NCBI GenBank assembly: GCA_034669525.1
Contig: JAXDNH010000051.1
Span: forward strand, 1-5,706
Origin: JAFASC01 sp034669525
Lineage (GTDB): Bacteria > Pseudomonadota > Alphaproteobacteria > Rhizobiales > Beijerinckiaceae
DNA: 5,706 nucleotides
Direction: 5' to 3'
This document shows, one piece after another, positions 1 through 5,706 of the stretch (position 1 is the first letter of the stretch; each line of letters begins with the position of its first letter). Below the pieces are notes generated by a model, which was not told the DNA's origin, ran no database searches, and saw nothing but the letters and a program-made list of their open reading frames with translations. The position numbers were made by a program, and so were the translations under genes.

Positions 1-1653
1 CGGGAATATGATGAACAAGTAAGCGGAGAGAGCAACCGTGGCAAAGAACGTCATCAGCGTCATGAAGCGATGACGCAGGCAGACATCCAACAGTGACATG
101 TAGCCGTCGAGCATCCGGTCGAAGAAACGCTCGATCATCCGGTACAGGCGCCCATGCTGCGCGTGGTGCTGGTCCTTGAGGAGGCGCGACGCCATCATCG
201 GCGTCAACGTGAGCGACACGATCGCGGAAACGATGATCGTCATCGTTACCGTCACCGCGAATTCCCGGAAGAGGCGTCCGAAAATGCCGCCCATCAGGAG
301 CAGCGGAATGAACACGGCGACCAGCGACGCGCTGATAGACACGATCGTGAAACCGATTTCGCCGGCGCCCTTGAAGGCGGCCTCGAGGGGCTTCTCGCCA
401 TCCTCGATGTGGCGGACGATGTTCTCGAGCATGACGATCGCGTCGTCGACGACGAAGCCCACCGCGATGGTCAGCGCCATCAGCGACAGGTTATCGAGAC
501 TGTAGCCGACGACATACATGAGCCCCGCTGTGCCTAAGAGCGACAGCGGCACGGTGACACTCGGGATGGCGGTCGCCCAGAAATTCCGCAGAAAGACGAA
601 GATGACCATCACGACGAGTGCGATCGTCAGCAAGAGCGTGAACTGCACGTCGTGGACGGACGCGCGGATGGTCTGCGTGCGGTCGCTTAAAATCTCGATC
701 TTGATCGCCGGCGGAATGGTCGCCCGCAGTTTCGTGAGCTGGCTCTTGATACGGTCCACGGTGTCGATGACGTTCGCGCCGGGCTGCTTGAAGACGACGA
801 GCACGATTGCCGGCTTGTTCTCCGACCAGCCGAGCTTGGTTACGTCTTCGGGCCCATCGATCGCCTGACCGAGATCGCTGATGCGGACGGGCGCGCCGTT
901 GCGATAGGCGACGATCACGTCATTCCAGGGCTTAGCCGAGGTCAGCTGGTCATTGTCGTAGATCGTGTAGGAGCGCACGGCGCCCTGGAAAGTCCCCTTG
1001 GGAAGATCGACCGTGGACACCGCGATCTTCGAGCGCACGTCCTCCAACGAAATGCCCTTTGCCGCGAGTTTTGCCGGATCGATCTGGACGCGCACGGCAG
1101 GCTTGCGTTCGCCGCCGATGCTCACCTGTCCGACGCCGGATATCTGGCTGACCTGCTGCGCGATTTTCGTATCCGCGGTGTCGTCAACCTCCGTCATCGG
1201 CAGGGTATCGGACGACACTGCGAAGAGAATAATCGGCCGGTCGGCGGGATTGACCTTTCGATAGGTCGGTGGCGTCGGCAGATTTTTCGGCAATTGCCCG
1301 CTCGCCGCGTTGATCGCCGCCTGGATGTCCTGGGCCGCGGCGTCGATGTTGCGGTCGAGATCGAACTGCACGGTGATCGTGGTCGAGCCGAGCGCGCTGG
1401 ACGAGGTAAGCTGCGACACGCCGGAAATTTGCGCGAATTGCCGCTCGAGCGGCTGCGCGACCGACGACGCCATCGTCTCCGGGCTTGCCCCAGGAAGACT
1501 GGCGCTGACCTGGATCGTCGGGAACTCGATCTGCGGCAGCGGCGCGACCGGCAGCAGGGGATAGGCCGCAAGTCCCACCAGGAACACACCGATCATGAGG
1601 AGGGTGGTCGCGACCGGCCGCCGGATGAAGGGTGCGGAGACGCCGCTCGCCAT
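1..1653 (-). CDS. RND multidrug efflux permease, MdtB/MdtC-like (HAE1 family), 3' end cut off by window edge
   Basis: Inner-membrane proton/drug antiporter that would take substrates from the periplasm and outer leaflet and pass them through the adaptor to an outer-membrane channel. The frame is open from ATG at 1653 to base 1, giving 551 residues; the family is usually about 1030-1070, so only the N-terminal half is visible. TM1 lies at about 14-32, followed by a periplasmic porter region to about 335 that contains LPVAPLPQ (33-40) and SLPGASPETMASSVAQPLER (52-71). TM2-TM6 lie at about 338-490. TM4 carries GFVVDDAIVMLEN (399-411), with D403 and D404 matching the paired aspartates of proton relay in AcrB. 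GEIGFTI (431-437) and GRLFREFA (459-466) are family hallmarks, and TM7 begins near 530. The start has AGGA (1662-1665) 8 nt upstream, overlapping the stop of the adaptor gene 10 bp before it, so the two are one operon. Family assignment is very secure. Drug range cannot be read from sequence, and MdtB versus MdtC cannot be decided. Confidence 0.95.
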   Translation of the reverse strand, partial: MASGVSAPFIRRPVATTLLMIGVFLVGLAAYPLLPVAPLPQIEFPTIQVSASLPGASPETMASSVAQPLERQFAQISGVSQLTSSSALGSTTITVQFDLDRNIDAAAQDIQAAINAASGQLPKNLPTPPTYRKVNPADRPIILFAVSSDTLPMTEVDDTADTKIAQQVSQISGVGQVSIGGERKPAVRVQIDPAKLAAKGISLEDVRSKIAVSTVDLPKGTFQGAVRSYTIYDNDQLTSAKPWNDVIVAYRNGAPVRISDLGQAIDGPEDVTKLGWSENKPAIVLVVFKQPGANVIDTVDRIKSQLTKLRATIPPAIKIEILSDRTQTIRASVHDVQFTLLLTIALVVMVIFVFLRNFWATAIPSVTVPLSLLGTAGLMYVVGYSLDNLSLMALTIAVGFVVDDAIVMLENIVRHIEDGEKPLEAAFKGAGEIGFTIVSISASLVAVFIPLLLMGGIFGRLFREFAVTVTMTIIVSAIVSLTLTPMMASRLLKDQHHAQHGRLYRMIERFFDRMLDGYMSLLDVCLRHRFMTLMTFFATVALSAYLFIIFP

Positions 1654-1661
1654 CGCTTACG

Positions 1662-1665
1662 TCCT
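1662..1665 (-). promoter_or_regulatory. Ribosome binding site of the RND permease, overlapping the adaptor stop codon
   Basis: On the minus strand AGGA lies 8 nt before the permease ATG (1653) and shares bases with the TAG stop of the adaptor (1664-1666). This placement fixes the permease start and suggests that ribosomes finishing the adaptor help initiate the permease. The coupling is an inference; the motif and spacing are seen directly. Confidence 0.6.
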
Positions 1666-2920
1666 ACTTCGCGGCTTGCTGTTCCGGCGGCTGTCCGCTG
1701 CCGTTATCTTTGTTGACGGCAACGAGCGTGCCCTTCGTCAGGCGATATTGCCCGCCGGTCACAACCGTCTCTCCCGCTTTGATGCCATCTTTGACGACGT
1801 AGAACTGCTCGGTCGCATAGCCCGTCTTAAGCGGCCGCGGCTCGACCTTGCTGTCCGGATTCACGACATAGGCGTAAAGGCCATCCTGGCCGTGCAACAC
1901 CGCGGTCGCGGGAATGGTCGTCGCGTTTTTCAGCACGCCCGTCTGGATACGGATGTTGACGAACTCCCCCGGCCAGAGTTTGTCGTCCTCGTTCGGGAAT
2001 ATCGCCTTGACCCGGATCGTGCCGGTCGTCGGGTCCACACTGTTGTCGATCAAGGCAACGGTGCCTTGCGCGATCTCGGTCCTGGCGTCCTGCTGAAGGG
2101 CCCAGACCTTGACGGGACCGGCCTTCATCGCTTGCTGCACGTCGGAAAGATAGCGCTCCGGCAAAGTGAAAATACCCGCGATCGGCCGCAGCTGCGCGAT
2201 CGTCACGATCCCGTTCGGATCAGAGGTATGGACGATGTTGCCCTGATCGACGAGCCGGAAGCCGGTGCGCCCGGAAAGCGGCGCCGTGATCCGAGTATAG
2301 GAGAGCTGGGTCTGGGCGTTTTCAATCGCGGCCTGGTCGCCGGCTATCTGTGCGGTGAGCTGGTCGACGGTCGCGGTCTGCGTGTCGCGCTGCTGGCCGG
2401 TCGCGTAGGGCCCAAGCTTGTTGGTGCGGACAAGATCCCGCTGTGCGTTGGCGCGCTGGGCCTCGTCCTGCGTTTTCTTGGCCAGCGCCTGATCGAGCGC
2501 AGCCTGGAACGGGCGCGGATCGATCTGGGCGAGGAGATCGCCCGCCTTGACCATCTGCCCTTCCTGAAAGGCGATCTTTTGCAACTCGCCGTCGACGCGC
2601 GAGCGGATGACGACCGTATTCGCCGCCTGGATCGAGCCGATTGCGGCGAGCTGGACCGGAACATCCTGGCTGTTCACCGCCTCGGCTGTGACCGGGACGG
2701 CAACGGGCGCGACAGGCCCTTTCGCCACCGGTGCCGGCCGGAAGCGCACCCAATAGACCCCGCCGGCGATCGCAAGAGCCAGGATCAGGAGCAGAAAGGG
2801 GGAGACTCGGCGGCGCCCGCGCGCCCGCGATGCCCGAGGCGCCTCGGCGGATGTGCGCCGGGCGACGATATCGTCGGAAAAGTCGGCGCTTCGTTCGCCG
2901 GCCGCCATCGCATCGCGCAT
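1664..2920 (-). CDS. RND efflux periplasmic adaptor (membrane fusion protein), MdtA/AcrA-like
   Basis: Periplasmic adaptor that would bridge the adjacent RND permease to an outer-membrane TolC/OprM-type channel. From ATG at 2920 it is 418 residues, normal for the family. A basic, probably cytoplasmic tail of about 40 residues (RARGRRR at 32-38) precedes a membrane anchor at about 41-58. There is no lipobox cysteine, so it is anchored by a helix and not by lipid, as in MdtA. The first half of the biotinyl-lipoyl domain is at about 97-135 (VDGELQKIAFQEGQMVKAGD at 109-128). A Gln/Ala-rich helical hairpin spans about 136-205, with the lipoyl return YTRITAPLSGRTG at 208-220. Beta-barrel and membrane-proximal domains follow (DPTTGTIRVKAIFPN 296-310, LWPGEFVNI 315-323, IPATAVLHG 336-344). 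I prefer ATG 2920 because AGG (2930-2932) sits 9 nt upstream. An in-frame TTG at 2938 would add 6 residues but lacks a ribosome site, and ATG 2908 is also possible. The TAG stop is 10 bp before the permease gene. Confidence 0.93.
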   Translation of the reverse strand: MRDAMAAGERSADFSDDIVARRTSAEAPRASRARGRRRVSPFLLLILALAIAGGVYWVRFRPAPVAKGPVAPVAVPVTAEAVNSQDVPVQLAAIGSIQAANTVVIRSRVDGELQKIAFQEGQMVKAGDLLAQIDPRPFQAALDQALAKKTQDEAQRANAQRDLVRTNKLGPYATGQQRDTQTATVDQLTAQIAGDQAAIENAQTQLSYTRITAPLSGRTGFRLVDQGNIVHTSDPNGIVTIAQLRPIAGIFTLPERYLSDVQQAMKAGPVKVWALQQDARTEIAQGTVALIDNSVDPTTGTIRVKAIFPNEDDKLWPGEFVNIRIQTGVLKNATTIPATAVLHGQDGLYAYVVNPDSKVEPRPLKTGYATEQFYVVKDGIKAGETVVTGGQYRLTKGTLVAVNKDNGSGQPPEQQAAK

Positions 2921-2951
2921 TAACGTCAGCCTGTTCAATCAGGGGGCAAAC

Positions 2952-2985
2952 GACTGACCGACGGCTGGAGTTCAGCCGCACAGTC
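2952..2985 (-). promoter_or_regulatory. Two-tier inverted repeat (hairpin or operator) upstream of the efflux adaptor gene
   Basis: Perfect inner arms CGGCTG (2962-2967) and CAGCCG (2973-2978) flank a 5-nt loop. Outer arms GACTG (2952-2956) and CAGTC (2981-2985) also pair, with an asymmetric bulge of 5 and 2 nt between the tiers. It lies 32-65 nt upstream of ATG 2920. It could be a leader-RNA hairpin, a binding site for a repressor of the efflux genes, or part of a weak terminator for the upstream operon; no strong T-run follows on the minus strand, which argues against the last. The repeat is seen directly; the role is not. Confidence 0.35.
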
Positions 2986-3041
2986 ACAATCGCCTGGACC
3001 CACGGTCAACGCGAGCCCGGCCGCCAGCTCGGATCAGCGTA

Positions 3042-3047
3042 AGTATA
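3042..3047 (-). promoter_or_regulatory. Possible -10 element for the efflux operon
   Basis: TATACT on the minus strand differs from the sigma-70 consensus TATAAT at one base and lies about 120 nt before the adaptor ATG, in the gap where a promoter is expected. No convincing -35 hexamer occurs at 16-18 bp; TTG-containing words upstream are spaced too closely (4 and 12 bp). A GTATAC palindrome (3043-3048) overlaps it. This is a weak call. Confidence 0.2.
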
Positions 3048-3101
3048 CAGAATGCAAGCCGCCAAGCGATAATTAATCTTCCGTTAGGCAAACGCGTGCG
3101 C

Positions 3102-3905
3102 TTAACGCCAGGCGAGGAGCCGCGCCTCCAGAAGCCCGATCACCTTCGCGACGATCAGCCCGAAGATCGATAAGACGACCACGCCGGCGAGCAGCTGATC
3201 GGTCTGCATCAGATTGCCGGCCTGCAGCACAAAGGCGCCGATGCCACGGTCGGCGCCGATCATCTCGGCCGAGACGACCAGCAGAAGCGCAATCGAGGCC
3301 GAGATGCGGAAGCCGGAGAGGATCGATGGCAGAGCGGCCGGAATTACGATCTTCCGTACGATCGCCGGGAATGGCAGGTCGAAGCTCTGGGCCATACGGA
3401 TCAGCGTCCGTGGGACGGAATCGACGCCGCTATAGGTGACGATCGTCGTCGGGAAGAAGACGCCAAGCGCGATGGTCGCGATTTTCGACGGCTCGCCGAT
3501 GCCGAGCCACAGGATGAGCAGGGGCAGAAGCGCGATCTTCGGGATCGGGAACAGTGCCGAGACGACCGAGATGCCGACCGAGCGGGCAAGCCCCCACAAT
3601 CCCATCGCCAAGCCGATTGCGAGACCAGTCCCCGTCCCCAGCGCCCAACCGACCCCAATGCGCATCGCAGATGCGGCGATATGCCTAACAAGTTCGCCGC
3701 TCGCTGTGAGGGCGATCAACGCCTGCAGAATGGCGAGCGGGCTCGGCAGGAAGAGCGGGCTCGCCCAACCGAGACTGCCCGCCGTCTGCCAGATCGCGAT
3801 GATGATTACGAAAGCAGCGAGGCTGCCGTACCAGCGTGGTGTGATGATAAAGCCGCGGCCGCGGAAGCGGACCGGCGAAAGACGTGTGCTGGAGGCCTCA
3901 GACAT
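3102..3905 (-). CDS. ABC transporter inner-membrane permease, SsuC/TauC type (BPD_transp_1 family)
   Basis: Transmembrane subunit that would form a homodimeric channel for the ligand delivered by the binding protein encoded two genes upstream. From ATG at 3905 it has 267 residues, typical of SsuC/TauC. A basic N-terminal tail precedes TM1 at about 27-45. LFLPSPLAIL (51-60) matches the family's usual 'LPSP' segment, and further membrane segments lie at about 85-105, 112-134, 142-160, 200-217 and 238-258. The cytoplasmic coupling (EAA) loop is at about 170-200 with VIPAALPSILSGFR (187-200). Its first part, RMAQSFDLP, lacks the usual EAA residues and has Asp where Gly is normal. I chose ATG 3905 because it gives an 8-bp overlap with the ATPase stop, with GAGA 6-7 nt upstream. 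ATG 3938 would add 11 residues and overlap the ATPase by 41 bp without a good ribosome site. It is last in the operon. Substrate is unknown: sulfonates, taurine, nitrate, aromatic acids and pyrimidine precursors are all handled by relatives. Confidence 0.94.
   Translation of the reverse strand: MSEASSTRLSPVRFRGRGFIITPRWYGSLAAFVIIIAIWQTAGSLGWASPLFLPSPLAILQALIALTASGELVRHIAASAMRIGVGWALGTGTGLAIGLAMGLWGLARSVGISVVSALFPIPKIALLPLLILWLGIGEPSKIATIALGVFFPTTIVTYSGVDSVPRTLIRMAQSFDLPFPAIVRKIVIPAALPSILSGFRISASIALLLVVSAEMIGADRGIGAFVLQAGNLMQTDQLLAGVVVLSIFGLIVAKVIGLLEARLLAWR
3898..3905 (-). other. 8-bp start/stop overlap ATGTCTGA between ATPase and permease genes
   Basis: On the minus strand the permease ATG (3903-3905) precedes the ATPase TGA (3898-3900) within the same 8 bases. 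Such overlaps are common where one ribosome pool makes both subunits of a complex, and this one supports the shorter permease start over ATG 3938. Coupling is inferred from the arrangement only. Confidence 0.6.
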
Positions 3906-4668
3906 GCGCGATCTCGCGTTCCGCATCGATCGCTTCATCGCGGATCAAAGACCAGAGACGCTTGTGCAGGGTCGCAAGTTCTGCGGCCGCGCTCGACGCG
4001 ATACGATCGCTGCGCGGGATTGCCACGTCGATGATTTCACGCAAGCGGCCGGGACGCCGCGAAAAGACAGCAATGCGATCAGCAAGCCGCAACGCCTCGT
4101 CGAGATTATGCGTGACGTAAAGCGCGCTGAGACGCGTCGACGCGAGAAGGCCTGACAAGTCCTCCATCAAAATCTCACGCGTCTGGCCATCGAGGGCCGA
4201 CAAAGGTTCGTCCATCAGGAGGATCGATGGCTTCACCGCGAGCGCACGCGCGATGCCGACGCGCTGGCGCATGCCGCCCGAAAGCTGCTTCGGATAGGCA
4301 TCGGCGAAATCCGTGACGCCGGTGCGTTGCAGTGCATCGGCGACGAGCTCTTGCACCTCGGCGCGCGTGAGATTGCGATGCTCGAGCGGCAGCTGCACAT
4401 TGCCGGCGACGCTGCGCCACGGCAGAAGCGCGAAATCCTGGAAGATGAAGGTAATCGGGTTCAGCGCGTCTCGTGACCAGCCGCCGACGCGCACGCGTCC
4501 GGATGTGGGCTCGATCAGACCGCCGATGATTGACAGGAGCGTACTCTTGCCGCAGCCCGACGGGCCGACGATCGCAAACACTTCATTGTCCCCGACGTCG
4601 AAGGAAACACCGGACAAGACTTCGAGCGATTGAAAGCGGTGCGAAACGCCCTCGACAACGATCCTCAT
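3898..4668 (-). CDS. ABC transporter ATPase subunit, SsuB/TauB type
   Basis: Cytoplasmic ATPase that would dimerise and drive import through the adjacent permease. At 256 residues it is the usual length, and all catalytic motifs are present in order: A-loop region F12, Walker A GPSGCGKST (35-43), Q-loop FIFQDFALLPWR (74-85, Q77), signature LSGGMRQR (129-136), Walker B ILLMDEP (149-155, with catalytic E154), D-loop SALD (157-160) and switch H187 in YVTHNLDEA. The FQDFALLPWRS Q-loop is the style seen in nitrate/sulfonate/taurine importers. About 55 residues beyond the switch form a short tail with IAVFSRRPGRLREII, also family-typical, and there is no C-terminal regulatory domain. The start ATG 4668 is 3 bp after the binding-protein stop; a weak AGG lies only 3 nt before it, so initiation is probably coupled to the upstream gene. 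The TGA stop overlaps the permease start. No missing motif or frameshift is seen, so it should be active. Confidence 0.97.
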   Translation of the reverse strand: MRIVVEGVSHRFQSLEVLSGVSFDVGDNEVFAIVGPSGCGKSTLLSIIGGLIEPTSGRVRVGGWSRDALNPITFIFQDFALLPWRSVAGNVQLPLEHRNLTRAEVQELVADALQRTGVTDFADAYPKQLSGGMRQRVGIARALAVKPSILLMDEPLSALDGQTREILMEDLSGLLASTRLSALYVTHNLDEALRLADRIAVFSRRPGRLREIIDVAIPRSDRIASSAAAELATLHKRLWSLIRDEAIDAEREIAHV

Positions 4669-4671
4669 CGC

Positions 4672-5673
4672 CTAGGGAAGTTTCACGAAGCGCGGGTCAA
4701 CGATTTTGTCCAGTCCGAAACCCTTGTCGACGAAGCCATGGTCCTGAAACCAGGCAAGCTGATGCGCGACACCCTGCACGTCGAGCCCGCCATTGGGATC
4801 GATGAAGGCCAAGCCCACTCTGATTTTATCGACCGGCTGGTTGGTTTCCCGCGCAATCGCCTCGAGCAGTGGCTGCGTTTGCGGGGTCAGCGTCGCAATG
4901 CCGTTCTTCACTGATGCGAGCAGGATGTCGTGGTAATCTTTGCAGCCACGCCGATAAGCCGCGAGGAAACGCTCGACCACATCGGCATTGGCTTTCATCT
5001 TTTGTGAGACGAAGACGGCGCCAAGCTGCCAGGGCGCCTCGTCGCCGCCCCAGCCGATCAGTCGCGCGTCGCCTGAATCGATAAGCGGCTGCGCCGCGGT
5101 CGCCGGCAGGATCGCCGCTTCGACACGCCCGCCTTTCAACGCCGATGCGACATTCGCCATCGATTGCAGCGGCACGAATCTTACGTCCGACAGCGGGAAT
5201 TTGTATTTTTCCGCAATGAGGCCGGCGCTGTAATGGAAGCTCGAGCCGATCTGCGTGACGCCGACGCTCTTGCCCTCAATGTCCTTTAACGATTTGAGGC
5301 TCGCGCCGGACGGCTGCGTCGTCGCAAGATAGGCCATCAACGGAAACCCGGGTACGTCGCGGCTCTGGCCGGCGATGATCGACACCGCGCCTTTGCCGGC
5401 AAGATTGAAGAGACCGCCGGTAAAGGCGGTCACGCCGATATCGATATCACCGGAAGCTGTCGCCACGGCGATCGGCTGCGCCGCGTCGAAGAACTTGAGT
5501 TCGACATCGAGTCCAGCCTCGCGGAAATAACCGCGATCGGCGGCGATGAAGACATTGCCGGAGGAGGCAAGCCGCAGCACGCCGAGGCGGATTTTTACAC
5601 GATCCTGCGCGAATGCGGAACCAACAGCGGTCGCAGCTAAACATATGCCAAAGGTGCGCCGTGTAAGTTTCAT
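4672..5673 (-). CDS. ABC transporter periplasmic substrate-binding protein, NMT1/SsuA/TauA-like
   Basis: Exported solute-binding protein that would capture the importer's ligand in the periplasm. It is 333 residues long, normal for the family. The N-terminus MKLTRRTFGICLAA has a twin-arginine TRRTF motif, a hydrophobic core (9-18) and a likely cleavage after AFA (20-22), so the mature protein begins near Q23; the residues fit Tat export, though Sec is possible. The first lobe begins KIRLGVLRLASSGNVFIA (27-44), followed by ADRGYFREAGLDVEL (45-59), the hallmark of this clan. ATASGDIDIGV (71-81) follows, and the hinge and second lobe enter at GKSVGVTQIGSSFHYSAG (134-151). The GDARLIGW and FLAAYRRG segments are also typical of NMT1-like proteins. 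It is the first visible gene of the operon and ends 3 bp before the ATPase. The start is ATG 5673 with GGGA (5681-5684) 7 nt upstream. Ligand cannot be named from sequence: sulfonate, nitrate, bicarbonate, pyrimidine-precursor and aromatic-acid binders share this fold. Confidence 0.94.
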   Translation of the reverse strand: MKLTRRTFGICLAATAVGSAFAQDRVKIRLGVLRLASSGNVFIAADRGYFREAGLDVELKFFDAAQPIAVATASGDIDIGVTAFTGGLFNLAGKGAVSIIAGQSRDVPGFPLMAYLATTQPSGASLKSLKDIEGKSVGVTQIGSSFHYSAGLIAEKYKFPLSDVRFVPLQSMANVASALKGGRVEAAILPATAAQPLIDSGDARLIGWGGDEAPWQLGAVFVSQKMKANADVVERFLAAYRRGCKDYHDILLASVKNGIATLTPQTQPLLEAIARETNQPVDKIRVGLAFIDPNGGLDVQGVAHQLAWFQDHGFVDKGFGLDKIVDPRFVKLP

Positions 5674-5680
5674 CTTATAT

Positions 5681-5684
5681 TCCC
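5681..5684 (-). promoter_or_regulatory. Ribosome binding site of the substrate-binding protein gene
   Basis: GGGA on the minus strand lies 7 nt before ATG 5673 with an AT-rich spacer. It supports this start, which is also needed to keep the complete signal peptide. Only 33 bases lie upstream in the window, so the operon promoter, or any earlier gene of the operon, cannot be seen. Confidence 0.5.
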
Positions 5685-5706
5685 AAAACGCAGATCAGCT
5701 GGCAAG

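Larger units (their letters stand above)
2921..3101. other. Intergenic region between the ABC importer operon and the efflux operon
   Basis: This 181-bp stretch lies downstream of the ABC permease stop (TAA, 3102-3104) and upstream of the adaptor start. It is the only sizeable non-coding gap in the window. I see no credible open reading frame on either strand. It contains an AT-rich patch (3070-3080), a TATACT element and a two-tier inverted repeat near the adaptor start. No GC-rich stem followed by a run of T is evident on the minus strand, so I cannot place an intrinsic terminator for the importer operon. Read-through into the efflux genes or Rho-dependent ending are both possible. No regulator gene is present within the window. 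Confidence 0.7.

Noticed and set aside
154..868. Plus-strand open frames opposite the RND permease
   Set aside because: Their translations are rich in Arg, Asp and His or otherwise featureless, and they lie opposite a continuous 551-residue RND sequence with all expected motifs.
1595..2923. Plus-strand open frame of 442 codons opposite the adaptor gene
   Set aside because: It lies in exact codon register opposite the adaptor, the usual cause of long antisense frames in GC-rich genes with G/C third positions. Its translation is Arg/Asp/Gly-rich without recognisable domains, while the minus strand gives a full MdtA-like protein.
2322..2987. Minus-strand frame of 221 codons overlapping the adaptor in another frame
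   Set aside because: The product is a low-complexity Arg/Pro/Ala-rich shadow typical of a shifted frame in GC-rich DNA, and the overlapping adaptor frame has full domain support.
3091..3104. Imperfect palindrome around AAACGCGTGCGCTT at the ABC permease stop codon, considered as a terminator
   Set aside because: The arms contain mismatches, there is essentially no loop, and no T-run follows on the minus strand. It is no better than chance in GC-rich sequence.
3436..4155. Plus-strand open frame of 239 codons across the ABC permease and ATPase genes
   Set aside because: It spans the junction of two clearly real minus-strand genes, is in register opposite the ATPase, and its translation has no family features.
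4313..4914. Plus-strand frames opposite the ATPase/binding-protein junction, considered as a small extra gene
   Set aside because: The junction is fully explained by two minus-strand genes 3 bp apart, and the plus-strand products show no motifs and no ribosome site that I can support.

Overview
This window is about 60% G+C by eye. It reads as accessory chromosome from a Gram-negative alphaproteobacterium, most likely a member of the Hyphomicrobiales such as the Bradyrhizobium, Rhodopseudomonas or Beijerinckiaceae groups. That placement is an inference from codon bias (strong G/C third positions), gene content and protein style; no rRNA or tRNA is present to anchor it. All five genes I can support lie on the minus strand, so transcription runs from right to left. 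The plus strand holds only antisense shadows of these genes.

Right half (about 3102-5673): a compact three-gene ABC importer operon of the nitrate/sulfonate/taurine (SsuABC/TauABC/NMT1) type. In transcription order it encodes an exported periplasmic substrate-binding protein, a cytoplasmic ATPase and an inner-membrane permease. The spacing is very tight: 3 bp between the first two genes and an 8-bp overlap between the last two, which suggests translational coupling. The three proteins make a complete importer: the binding protein delivers ligand to a permease dimer driven by an ATPase dimer. No metabolic enzyme is present to reveal the substrate, so it remains unknown.

Middle (about 2921-3101): a 181-bp non-coding gap separating the two transcription units. 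It holds a two-tier inverted repeat, a lone TATACT element and an AT-rich patch, but no clear intrinsic terminator. A promoter for the efflux genes may lie here.

Left half (1-2920): a tripartite multidrug efflux pair of the RND type. A membrane-anchored periplasmic adaptor (MdtA/AcrA-like) is followed 10 bp later by an RND permease (MdtB/MdtC-like), whose first 551 residues are in the window and whose remainder runs off the left edge. Adaptor and permease would join an outer-membrane TolC/OprM-type channel, not seen here, to pump hydrophobic compounds out using the proton gradient.

I see no mobile element, CRISPR array, RNA gene or obviously new system. The window looks like ordinary transporter-rich accessory sequence. 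The points worth a second look are the intergenic inverted repeat, the MdtB/MdtC mosaic character of the permease, the divergent EAA loop of the ABC permease, the orphan substrate of the importer and some start-codon choices.
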